From NCBI GenBank assembly GCA_038325765.1, contig JBBQJI010000003.1, positions 181,767 through 245,766 on the forward strand: a stretch of DNA of 64,000 nucleotides, given 5' to 3'. The stretch is from Xiheibacterium sp038325765. Its GTDB lineage: Bacteria; Myxococcota_A; Polyangia; Nannocystales; Nannocystaceae. Of this stretch, positions 43,401-51,734 are shown piece by piece. The position numbers and the translations under genes were made by a program. Under the pieces are notes generated by a model. The model saw only the letters and a program-made list of their open reading frames with translations, made no database searches and was not told where the DNA came from. How positions within the stretch are numbered: position 1 is the stretch's first letter; the number at the start of each line of letters is the position of its first letter.

Positions 43401-44450
43401 TCAGCCGCAGGTCGTCGGCACGTTGGGCAGCGCAACCGCGGAGAATCCGAGGGTCAGATCGAACGCATCCGCCCCCAGCAGCGCGCTGCACCGCGGCGAG
43501 GGGTTGATCCCCTGCAGCAAGCTGCGCAGCGGCACGCTACCGTCGGGGCAGCCCGCACAGTTCTCGTTCATCGCCTTGGGATTGCACGCACCCAGGCACG
43601 AGCACAGGGACTCGGCCTCGCTGCCGAGCAGACAGCCGGTGAGCTGCCCTGCGACCGTGGAGCCATCGGGCGACGCGGTGAGCTCGGCCTCGACGCCGCG
43701 GACTGGCACTGCATCGGGCACGGCGGCGTCGGCAGTACAATTGAAGGTCATCCCGTCGACGTCCTGGGCGTAGATGTAGACGAGGACACCGGGGCCGAGC
43801 GCCATCGTATAGCTGCCCCCGCCCACGGCCCCGGCTTCGGCGGGCGCGCTGCAGGTGCCGGCCGCCGCCGAGGGTGCCCACAGCGCGCTGGCGGAATCGT
43901 AGCCCACCTCGATCGCCTCGGTCTGCGACGTCGGCTCCGCGCACAGATCGGCGGCGCTGGTCCCGACACCGGACCGGATCGCGACCTCCCCAATCCCCGC
44001 GCCCCCATCGCGGCTGACGACCTCGAAGATGATGTTGAGCTTGTAGTCGTCGATGTCGGACGCCCAGGTATCCTCGAGCAAGTTGGCCTGGAATGCCGTG
44101 CCGTCGGCATCGCCGAGGGCTTGGATGTCGACGCACTCGAAGCGATAGGCGACCGGAAACGGCAACTCGGTGTCGGTCTCGCCGGCTGTGGTGTCGGCCG
44201 AGGTGGTCATCGTCGTCATCGTCGGCATCGTCGCCGACGTGAGGGCACCCGACGATTCGCTGGGGTCTTCGGTGGCCGCTTGGGTGGGCAGGACGTTGCC
44301 CTCGCCACCGTCGTCCTCCGAGCCGCAGGCCCCGAGCAGCAGCGTGAATCCCAGCCCCGCAGCCAGCCTCCCAGCGAGCCTCGCAGCACCACGGGCGCGG
44401 ACGGTCGAACGTGGGGACTCGGATGGGGATCGACGTGCAAGACGGGTCAT
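43401..44450 (-). CDS. Secreted lipoprotein
   Basis: A 349-residue lipoprotein. An Arg-rich start and signal ending LLLGAC are followed by a Thr/Met-rich linker (TMPTMTTMTTS) and a beta-rich domain of unknown family with about ten cysteines. The C-terminal part has SLCSCLGACNPKAMNENCAG. ATG 44450 chosen over 44486 as nearest to the signal. Converges with the TerB-like gene, divergent from a FadL-type porin. Confidence 0.65.
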   Translation of the reverse strand: MTRLARRSPSESPRSTVRARGAARLAGRLAAGLGFTLLLGACGSEDDGGEGNVLPTQAATEDPSESSGALTSATMPTMTTMTTSADTTAGETDTELPFPVAYRFECVDIQALGDADGTAFQANLLEDTWASDIDDYKLNIIFEVVSRDGGAGIGEVAIRSGVGTSAADLCAEPTSQTEAIEVGYDSASALWAPSAAAGTCSAPAEAGAVGGGSYTMALGPGVLVYIYAQDVDGMTFNCTADAAVPDAVPVRGVEAELTASPDGSTVAGQLTGCLLGSEAESLCSCLGACNPKAMNENCAGCPDGSVPLRSLLQGINPSPRCSALLGADAFDLTLGFSAVALPNVPTTCG

Positions 44451-44513
44451 CGGTCGCAGCCTACCGCAGCCGCGATGCCCCGCCAACGCGGGGTCATGCT
44501 AGCGTCCGCGGCG

Positions 44514-46256
44514 ATGCCCAGCTGCCCGCGTCGCATTCGATTCGACCGTACGTCGCACCGGTGGTCCCCTGCCCACACGTGCATACTCGGCGCCGCTTTG
44601 GCGGTCGCCAGTGCGGACACGACCGCCCATGCCGGCGGCTTCGAGATCCCCGACACCGGCGCGCGCGCAGCGGGGCGCGGCGGCGCGATGGTGGCGGGCG
44701 CCGACGATCTCACCGCGCTGCACTACAACCCCGGCGCCCTCGCGCGGCAGCGTGGCACCAGCTTCTTGTACAACCACAACCTCGTCTTCCACCGCGCCGA
44801 ATTCACGCGCGACCCGCTGACCGCCGACGTCTGGGGCATCGACCAGAGCTTCGAGCCCGTGCGCAATCGCGAGAAGGTCTTCCCGCTCGGCCTGTTCGCG
44901 GTCGTCGCCTCCGACTTCGGGCTCGAGAACTGGACGTTCGCGGCCGGCGTCTATGGCCCGAGCGCCGTCGGGCGCCACGACTATCCCGCCTACGGACCGC
45001 AGTCGTTCCAGCTCACGCGCATGGACGTGCTGCTCGCGTACTACAACCTCGCCGCCGCATGGAAGCTGCGCGACGTCTTCGGGGTCGGGATCACGGTCCA
45101 ATACGTCGACCTGATCCAGATGAAGTACGCGCTCGTCGTGGATTCCCGGGCGGTCGATGCCCTGAATCCCTCGCCGGATCCCGCCGGCACGCAGATCGAG
45201 ACCCAGCTGAACCTGAAGGATCGAACCGCCGCGACCGCGCAGATCGGCCTGTGGTATCGGCCCCACCGAAGGGTCGAGCTCGGCCTCGCGAGTCGCGTCA
45301 TCCCCGTGTTCTTGCGACCCGAGGGCGGCGTCACCGTCGACAAGCCCGAGCTCGTCACGGGCGACATCCGCGTGTCGATGCCGCTGGTGTTGCCGGCGAC
45401 GCTGCGCGGCGGCGTGCGCTACATCCACGACGTCGGCGCACCGGGACGCTCGCGGCGGTGGTTCGACCTCGAGCTCGACGTGGTCTACGAGAACTGGAGC
45501 ACGATCCAAGCATTCGATCTCGAGCTCTCCGGTGCGATCAGCGGCCAAGAGCTGAGTGATCTGAAGATCGACAAGAACTGGCGCGATACGGTATCGGTGC
45601 GGCTGGGCGGAGACTTCTTCGCGCTGCCGCCGTATCTCACGGTGCGCGCCGGCGGCTACTACGAGTCGCCGACGCAGGACGCCGAGTACGGCCACCTCGA
45701 CTTCCCCGCGTTCGCGCGCGGCGGCGTCGGAGCCGGCCTCACCGCGGGGGCCAAGGGCGTCTACGCCACGGTCGGCTACATGCACGTGTTCCAGCAGACC
45801 CGCGACATCGACGAGGCCCAGGGCCAGGTGTTCCAGCAGCGGCCGCTCGCGCCGTGCCCCGCGGAGTGCGACGGACTCTCGGGGGTCCCCGCGAACGCCG
45901 GGCGGCTCACGTCGAGCTTCGATTTGCTCAACTTCGGGGTCGAGGTGCGATTCGCCGAGCTGCTCGCAGGCCGCCGCGAGCGGCGGGCGAAGGCCAAGGC
46001 CAAGGCAGATCGCCCCGGCGAGCCCGCGGGTGCCCGAGTCGATCCCGGCGTGAATGCGCGAAGTGACGTCCCGGCACCCCTCCCCGATGAATCGCGGGGC
46101 GAGACCCCGGGCGACGACGCCACGGTAGCTCCTGTGGAGGCCACCCCGGCCGACGCCGCGCCGGAGGATCCGGGCGGCGAACCGGCCGCAACGGCGCCCC
46201 CTGTCACCGCGCCAGGATCGACCGCAAACGGCGGTGGCGCCCACAGGAGCGAATGA
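44514..46256 (+). CDS. FadL/OmpP1-type outer membrane transport protein
   Basis: A 580-residue beta-barrel protein. After a signal (ILGAALAVASADTTAHA) the mature N-terminus GGFEIPDTGARAAGRGGAMV is followed by DDLTALHYNPGAL, the hallmark of the FadL/TodX family that carries hydrophobic substrates across the outer membrane. Barrel strands continue to about residue 490. The last ~90 residues are a Lys/Ala then Pro/Ala/Glu-rich tail, not part of the barrel. ATG 44514 used; ATG 44496 adds six residues. Confidence 0.86.
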   Translation: MPSCPRRIRFDRTSHRWSPAHTCILGAALAVASADTTAHAGGFEIPDTGARAAGRGGAMVAGADDLTALHYNPGALARQRGTSFLYNHNLVFHRAEFTRDPLTADVWGIDQSFEPVRNREKVFPLGLFAVVASDFGLENWTFAAGVYGPSAVGRHDYPAYGPQSFQLTRMDVLLAYYNLAAAWKLRDVFGVGITVQYVDLIQMKYALVVDSRAVDALNPSPDPAGTQIETQLNLKDRTAATAQIGLWYRPHRRVELGLASRVIPVFLRPEGGVTVDKPELVTGDIRVSMPLVLPATLRGGVRYIHDVGAPGRSRRWFDLELDVVYENWSTIQAFDLELSGAISGQELSDLKIDKNWRDTVSVRLGGDFFALPPYLTVRAGGYYESPTQDAEYGHLDFPAFARGGVGAGLTAGAKGVYATVGYMHVFQQTRDIDEAQGQVFQQRPLAPCPAECDGLSGVPANAGRLTSSFDLLNFGVEVRFAELLAGRRERRAKAKAKADRPGEPAGARVDPGVNARSDVPAPLPDESRGETPGDDATVAPVEATPADAAPEDPGGEPAATAPPVTAPGSTANGGGAHRSE

Positions 46257-46374
46257 TCGCACGTTCTGCGCGTCCTGGCCGGCGCCGCCGATGTGTGCCG
46301 TTCTGCGACGCCCCGTCCCTCTGATTCAACGTTTTTCGACCGCCGGAGATCTCTCGATCTGTCCAATGACGAAC

Positions 46375-46430
46375 CCCGGGACGACGACCCCGGGACGACG
46401 ACCCCGGGACGACGAGCCCGGGACGACGAC
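46375..46430. repeat. 14-bp tandem repeat, 4 copies
   Basis: The unit cccgggacgacgac occurs at 46375, 46389, 46403 (one change) and 46417. It is in the 286-base gap upstream of the AT-hook gene, which otherwise holds no gene that I can support. Confidence 0.9.
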
Positions 46431-46542
46431 CCCCTGGCGCTCGAATGGATGCGTCGAGTCACACCAGTTCCCCGCGCCTCGACCGCCCGCTTTCCTGCGC
46501 GAGCGGTACTCGGCACCGGCGGAATGTGATAACCCAGGGTCC

Positions 46543-47040
46543 GTGAGTACTTCACTAGAGACCCTCGTGGCCCAGATGTCGGTCGCAGAACTCGCCCAGC
46601 GTTCGGGGCGGTCCGTTTCTCAACTCGTCGAGCTCGCATTCGGATCGGGCGAAGCTTCGACCGCAACCCCCCCCGCGCGAGGCCCAGGCCGTCCGCCCGG
46701 TGCAGCCAAGGGCAAGCGCGGCAAGGCCAAAGGCCGCGGTGGACGGCGCAAGGCTGCCGAAGCGCCCGAGACCGCCGCTAATGTCGAGACCGTCGCACCC
46801 AAGCCCGCCGGCGCGAAGAAGGCCAACGTCGACACCCGCGCGGCCTCTGGTCGGGCGAAGTACGACGAGACCGTCCTCGCCGCGATCCGCAACTCGAAGT
46901 CCCGGGTGAAGGCCGCGGATCTCCGCACCAAGCTCGGCGGCACGCCCCTGCAGATCCGCTCCGCGCTGCATCGTCTGCTCGAGGACGGCCAGATCAAGTC
47001 GCACGGCAAGGCCCGCGGCACGACCTACGCCGGCGTCTGA
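46543..47040 (+). CDS. AT-hook DNA-binding protein
   Basis: A 165-residue protein. A short N-terminal helical part (MSVAELAQRSGRSVSQLVEL) precedes the AT-hook-like ARGPGRPPG. A Lys/Arg/Gly/Ala-rich tract (KGKRGKAKGRGGRRKA) and a C-terminal winged-helix-like part (YDETVLAAIRNSKSRVKAAD, then QIRSALHRLLEDGQIKS) follow. This layout suggests a nucleoid-associated or regulatory protein. GTG 46543 is chosen; gtgataac just upstream resembles a -10 box and implies a very short leader. A hairpin terminator follows. Confidence 0.75.
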   Translation: MSTSLETLVAQMSVAELAQRSGRSVSQLVELAFGSGEASTATPPARGPGRPPGAAKGKRGKAKGRGGRRKAAEAPETAANVETVAPKPAGAKKANVDTRAASGRAKYDETVLAAIRNSKSRVKAADLRTKLGGTPLQIRSALHRLLEDGQIKSHGKARGTTYAGV

Positions 47041-47081
47041 ACGATCGACGCACGCGGCTGAAGCCGCCGCATCGCGAGCAG

Positions 47082-47116
47082 GAAGCCTCTGTTCGGCATC
47101 GCCGGGCGGGGGCTTC
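47082..47116. terminator. Hairpin terminator between convergent genes
   Basis: GAAGCC (47082-47087) pairs with GGCTTC (47111-47116), extendable with a C/G pair after one mismatch. It sits between the stops of the AT-hook gene and a convergent lipoprotein. Confidence 0.5.
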
Positions 47117-47138
47117 GTCGTGTCCGCGATCCGACGAT

Positions 47139-47909
47139 TCAGCAGGTCGCGTAGCAGGGTGCGAAGCACGAGTCGTCGAGCGGAGTCGCAGCGTCGCGAC
47201 AGCGCTTCGAGCAGCGCGCGGCGCAGCGGGCATGCTCACCGCCGCGCCACGTCGGGTGCCCGCGTCGAACCCATGTCTTCGCGGCGGCGGTCGCGATCGC
47301 ACGGTCGTGGGCGCCCGCCAGATCGCGGTGCAACCACCACGTGCAGTACCCCATCGTGGCGTCGCAGCCCTCGGCCACCAGCGCCGCGCCGAGCTGGTCG
47401 CGGAGCTCGGCGGCGTATTCGCTGCGTACGCGCTCGGCGTCGACGGCACTGATCTGGGTGACGCCACTTTCGTCGCGGGTCCACGCATCGCCACCGCCCA
47501 GCAGATCGACCACCAGCGGTCCGGGAATCTCCGAACGCAGCCGGGTGAGGCGATCACCGAACAGTCTCACCGCAGCGATCCGCCCGCCGACGGTGTCCGG
47601 GAACTCGTGCGCGATCGTGCGCAGCCCGTGCATCTCGGTGCTCGACTCGCCGCAAGCCTCGTATCGATGGAGCGCGACGACCTCGCGCCACACGCCGGTG
47701 TCCTCGTCGGGGTGGCCGGCGACGTAGCGCGCGAGCGGCTCGATGTCCCCGTCGTCGTGCCAGCGCGACACTGCCTCGGCGAGATCCGCGTCCCTGCTCG
47801 GTGCCGCGCGGCCCGGCGTCGCGGGCATGCTGGGCGACGTTGCGCCGGCACACGCGAACGTGCCCCCGAGGGCGGCGGCGAGCCAGGCACGACGTGATCG
47901 CGGTCGCAT
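47139..47909 (-). CDS. Putative lipoprotein with cysteine-rich C-terminus
   Basis: A 256-residue protein with a twin-Arg-like basic start (MRPRSRRAWLAAALGGTFAC) and Cys in lipobox position. The middle part is helical (FPDTVGGRIAAVRLFGDRL). The C-terminus has eight cysteines in a short span (CAARCSKRCRDAATPLDDSC and FAPCYATC). No family recognised. An alternative ATG at 47921 adds four residues. Divergent from the Ser/Thr kinase. Confidence 0.6.
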   Translation of the reverse strand: MRPRSRRAWLAAALGGTFACAGATSPSMPATPGRAAPSRDADLAEAVSRWHDDGDIEPLARYVAGHPDEDTGVWREVVALHRYEACGESSTEMHGLRTIAHEFPDTVGGRIAAVRLFGDRLTRLRSEIPGPLVVDLLGGGDAWTRDESGVTQISAVDAERVRSEYAAELRDQLGAALVAEGCDATMGYCTWWLHRDLAGAHDRAIATAAAKTWVRRGHPTWRGGEHARCAARCSKRCRDAATPLDDSCFAPCYATC

Positions 47910-48009
47910 CGGGCGAGGCATCGTCCACTCGCGTGCCCGCTGCAGCCCTGGGCCGCGGTGCGGGCGCGCAGCGGAGCCAGTGCGGGTCACCGTGCTACGC
48001 TCCCTCGCC

Positions 48010-49842
48010 GTGAACGCCGAGCCCGAGCAGGTGCCGCTGGATCCGTGCCCGCACTGCGGCGCGGTCCATCCCGACACGGTGCTGCGGTGCCCCGAGACCG
48101 ACATCATGCTGCCGCTGGCCGGGCGCATGCTCGACGGCCGCTTTCGCCTGATCGCGTGCATCGGCCGCGGCGGCATGGCCTCGGTGTGGCTCGCGCGCAA
48201 CGAGCGGGTCGACCGCAATGTCGCGCTCAAGCTCATCCGTCCCGAGGTCGCCCGCGACGAGGACCTCGTCGCCCGCTTCCGCGCCGAAGCCCGCGCCGCC
48301 GGACGCATCGGCAACCCCAACATCTGCGACATCCTCGACTCGGGTCGCTCGCCGATCGGGCCGTACATCGTGATGGAGCTGCTCGAAGGCCACAGCCTGG
48401 GCGAACTGCTCGGCGGCGGCGCTCGCCTCGAGCCCCAGGTCGCGGTGATGCTCGTGCGCGAGGCGTTGCGTGGGCTGAAGGCTGCCCATCGCGCGGGCAT
48501 CGTGCACCGCGATCTCAAGCCAGAAAACATCTTCTTGCACCGCGCCGAGGGCGGCGTGCCGATGGTCAAGCTGATGGACTTCGGCGTCGCGAAGTTCACC
48601 GACGGCACCGGCGAAGCGCGGACCGAGCACGGCGCGTTGCTGGGGACACCGGAATACATGGCGCCCGAGCAGTTCCGCGGCGCGGCGTTCGCCGAGGCGC
48701 GCACGGATCTCTGGGCGGTCGGGGCGATCCTCTATCGCGCCCTCACGGGTCGTAATGCATTCGGTGGCCCCACCGTCGCGGCGACATTGTTGATGGTCGC
48801 CAGCGATCAGCCCACGCCCCTGCTCGAGCTCGCTCCCGACACCCCCGTGGGCCTCGCCGAGATCGTCGAGCGCTGCCTGCACAAGGACCTCACGCGGCGC
48901 TTCGCCGACGTCGCCGAACTCGACGCGGCGCTCGCCGTCTTCGACGCGCCCAGCCGTGACGTCTCGCCGTGGGATCCGATCGGCAGTGAGCCCGCCGCCA
49001 TTGCGGTCGAGGCACAGGTGCCCTCGGCGCGCACGCGGCTGTGGAGTCGACGCGGAGATGCCGGCTTTGGTCACGCGCCGTCGCGTCCGCGTGCGCGCGT
49101 CGCCGCCATCGTCGCGGTGGCCTTCGTCGTCGGCCTCGGCGCCTGGCAGCTCCGTCCGCCATCGGCCGCGGATTCGGTGGTGGCGGTGGCCCCATCGACG
49201 GGCGAGGGCAACGCGACGACGGCGGATTCTCCTGCCGACGCGCCCCCGGACCCGAGCGAGGCGCCACGGACGGCCCTTGGCGACACGGGCGGCGTGCCGC
49301 GCTCGGCCCCCACCGGCCCGGTCCTCACGCCCTCGACGCAGACGCCACCGCCGCCGCCGATCATCGACATGCCGCGACTGACCGACGAAGCGGAGGCCCC
49401 AGACGGACGCGGCATCGAGGACGCGGGGGCCACCGACGTCGCCGCCGATTCGAGCGAAGCGGGCGCAGCGGCGGGCCCGCGTCGAGCCGGCGCAGACTCC
49501 ACCTTCGCGGCCGAGTCCCCGCCGGATCCGCCCGGGGTCGTGCGCGTCGATCGATGGGTCGCGCTCACCAAGTCCGGCCCCACCGGAACGCTCGAGGACG
49601 CAAGCGCCTATTGCCAGGGTCTCGCCGCCTCAGGTCATCTCGGCATCCGCCGCTGGGAGGTGCCCAATCCGGCAGTCGCCGCGCGATTCGCCGGGGCCAA
49701 GGGCCTCCGCAAGGGTCGACATTGGACGTCGGCCGTATGGCGCGGCAAAGCCCTGAGTATCGCGATGCCCGGCGGCAAGAAGCAGTCGGTGGCCGCGACT
49801 GACCGCCGGCCCCGCGCGCTGTGCATCGCCCGCTGGCCGTGA
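48010..49842 (+). CDS. Ser/Thr protein kinase with zinc ribbon and membrane anchor
   Basis: A 610-residue Hanks-type kinase. A CPHC zinc-ribbon-like knuckle (Cys13, Cys16, with Cys27) precedes the kinase. ATP loop IGRGGMASVW is near 51, VALK with Lys74, catalytic HRDLKPEN with Asp168, DFG with Asp190, then GTPEYMAPEQ. One membrane span follows near residue 365 (VAAIVAVAFVVGLGAW). The outside part has a Pro/Ala/Asp linker and a C-terminal ~90-residue domain (VDRWVALTKSGPTGTLEDAS) resembling DUF1566-type repeats. GTG 48010 starts just before the zinc knuckle. Confidence 0.92.
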   Translation: MNAEPEQVPLDPCPHCGAVHPDTVLRCPETDIMLPLAGRMLDGRFRLIACIGRGGMASVWLARNERVDRNVALKLIRPEVARDEDLVARFRAEARAAGRIGNPNICDILDSGRSPIGPYIVMELLEGHSLGELLGGGARLEPQVAVMLVREALRGLKAAHRAGIVHRDLKPENIFLHRAEGGVPMVKLMDFGVAKFTDGTGEARTEHGALLGTPEYMAPEQFRGAAFAEARTDLWAVGAILYRALTGRNAFGGPTVAATLLMVASDQPTPLLELAPDTPVGLAEIVERCLHKDLTRRFADVAELDAALAVFDAPSRDVSPWDPIGSEPAAIAVEAQVPSARTRLWSRRGDAGFGHAPSRPRARVAAIVAVAFVVGLGAWQLRPPSAADSVVAVAPSTGEGNATTADSPADAPPDPSEAPRTALGDTGGVPRSAPTGPVLTPSTQTPPPPPIIDMPRLTDEAEAPDGRGIEDAGATDVAADSSEAGAAAGPRRAGADSTFAAESPPDPPGVVRVDRWVALTKSGPTGTLEDASAYCQGLAASGHLGIRRWEVPNPAVAARFAGAKGLRKGRHWTSAVWRGKALSIAMPGGKKQSVAATDRRPRALCIARWP

Positions 49843-49880
49843 CAGCGACGCGCGGACCACAACCGTCGCCGCCGCGATGA

Positions 49881-51680
49881 TCAGCCCGGCTCTACGCCGG
49901 GCTCCGACGCCTGGATCGACCACTGCCAGTCGTCGAGGAGCACCAGCGAGTCGAAGCGCTGATCCGAGGTGTCCCAGATCGCGAAGCGAATCTCCATCGT
50001 CTCGCCCGGGGTCACGTTCCCGCTCATCGTGAGCCAGCCCGTGCCGCCGCCGGCCTCGCCGCCGTAGTCGCACGCGTAGGTGAGCTGGCCCGGCAGATCG
50101 AAGCCCGTACCGGCGAGCTCGGCGTTGCCCGTGCAACCGGTGTAGTTCTCCGGGGTGCCGCAGTGGCTGATCGTGCCGTCTGTGCACGCGGTGAACAGCC
50201 CGTTGGCCGCGGCCAGGATGTTCACACCCACCGGCCACGTCTGCCCGCCGTCATCGTAGATCGCGATGTTACCGTCGTCCGGGTTGCCGGGGTCGGTCGA
50301 GTCGACCAGCGCAACGAAGAGATCGTTGAACGCGGTGCAGACGTACTCGGGGTACTCGGCCGAGAAGAAATACATGGCCACCGAGAACGAGTTCGCGTTG
50401 GTGGGCACGCGGACCCGGAGCCGCAGCATGACGGGATTCTGGGCGGCACTGTCGATCGGCTCGACGCACCCGGGTGCGTTGGGCAGCGAGTTGCCGTTGG
50501 CCTGGTACCAATCGGCCGGAAAGCCGCTCGACGTCCCCATGCTCTGACCGACCTGGAACGGGGCGAACCCAGGGTTGACGTCGCCGTCGTCGTCGGCAGC
50601 GCGTCCGGTCGACAACACGACGAGGCGATCGCCGAAGCGGTTGTCGATCACCGATCCGAATCCGTCGCGCAGCGATCGCGACTGCGTCGCGGGCAGCCCA
50701 GTGCCGTCGGCCAGCGTCAGACTGCCCTCGATCACACCCCAGATCCGTTCGGTCGCATCGGCAGGGACCTCGTCGGTGAACTGGCAGAGGTCCATCGCCT
50801 GCGCATATTGCAGGGGATCTGCGGCGTTGCTGGCGAGGCCGGCGTCACAGGCGGGCAGCGGGTTGTCGGCCACACCGTCGCAGTCGTCGTCGACGTCGTT
50901 CTCGGCGACCTCGAAGGCCCCGGGGTTGACGAGATCCGGGTCGGCGCACGCGCGGCCGGGGGTGTCGCAGCAATCGCCGCCGCAGGCCGTCCAGCCGTCG
51001 CCATCGGCGTCTGCGTCCTCGTCCTGCTCACCGTCGCAGTCGTCGTCGATGGCGTTGGCGCAGACCTCGAAGCCCGGGGTCACGGCGCCCTCGCACGGCC
51101 CCCACGCGCTGCCGAACTCGTTGCACACCTGGGTGCCGGCGGCACACGGTCCGACGCCCATCGTGGTGGGGTCGGCGTCGTAGCACGTCTGCGTCTCCCC
51201 CGGCGTGCACGAGCACACGGTCTCGCTCTCGCAGCCGTCGATGACGACGCCGTTGCAGTCGGCGAATCCGTCGACGCACCCCACCGGCGTGCACGCCGAA
51301 TCCACGCACTGAACGACCGCGTTGGCCGCCGCGGAGCACCGCTCGTCGCACGCGCCGCAGTGGTCGAGATCGGCGGATCGATCCACACACGTCCCACAGC
51401 ACGAGAGGCCGTCGGGACAGGGATTGTCGACGTCGCACCCGGGCGCGCACACGCCCTCGTCACACAGGGTCCCCGGTGCACAATCGCCGCTGCGCTCACA
51501 CTGCGGCGGCGGATCGCCGGTGGTGTCCGCACCTGCGCCCGAGCTCTCGGAGACCGTCACGCCGCTGGGATCGGAGCTCGCGCCGGTCTCGCCACCCTCG
51601 CCGCGGGCATCGGGCGTGGCGCTGCAACCGACGGTGAACGCTCCGAGCGCGAGCGACGTGACAGGCTTGGTCCACCGCAT
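49881..51680 (-). CDS. MopE-motif, choice-of-anchor-type lipoprotein
   Basis: A 599-residue lipoprotein (signal ending FTVGC). N-terminal cysteine-rich modules include CERSGDCAPGTLCDEGVCAP and CDVDNPCPDGLSCCGTCVD. The next block DADGDGWTACGGDCCDTPG, with VNPGAFEV and NDVDDDCDG, is the MopE-like putative metal-binding motif. The C-terminal 280 residues match the choice-of-anchor L pattern: MYFFSAEYPEYVCTAFNDLF and AIWDTSDQRFDSLVLLDDW. A surface or secreted adhesin/structural protein is likely. Confidence 0.8.
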   Translation of the reverse strand: MRWTKPVTSLALGAFTVGCSATPDARGEGGETGASSDPSGVTVSESSGAGADTTGDPPPQCERSGDCAPGTLCDEGVCAPGCDVDNPCPDGLSCCGTCVDRSADLDHCGACDERCSAAANAVVQCVDSACTPVGCVDGFADCNGVVIDGCESETVCSCTPGETQTCYDADPTTMGVGPCAAGTQVCNEFGSAWGPCEGAVTPGFEVCANAIDDDCDGEQDEDADADGDGWTACGGDCCDTPGRACADPDLVNPGAFEVAENDVDDDCDGVADNPLPACDAGLASNAADPLQYAQAMDLCQFTDEVPADATERIWGVIEGSLTLADGTGLPATQSRSLRDGFGSVIDNRFGDRLVVLSTGRAADDDGDVNPGFAPFQVGQSMGTSSGFPADWYQANGNSLPNAPGCVEPIDSAAQNPVMLRLRVRVPTNANSFSVAMYFFSAEYPEYVCTAFNDLFVALVDSTDPGNPDDGNIAIYDDGGQTWPVGVNILAAANGLFTACTDGTISHCGTPENYTGCTGNAELAGTGFDLPGQLTYACDYGGEAGGGTGWLTMSGNVTPGETMEIRFAIWDTSDQRFDSLVLLDDWQWSIQASEPGVEPG

Positions 51681-51734
51681 GATCCCACGGTAGGCCAGCT
51701 GCGGCGGTCTGCACAACCGCCACGGACGTGGCCG

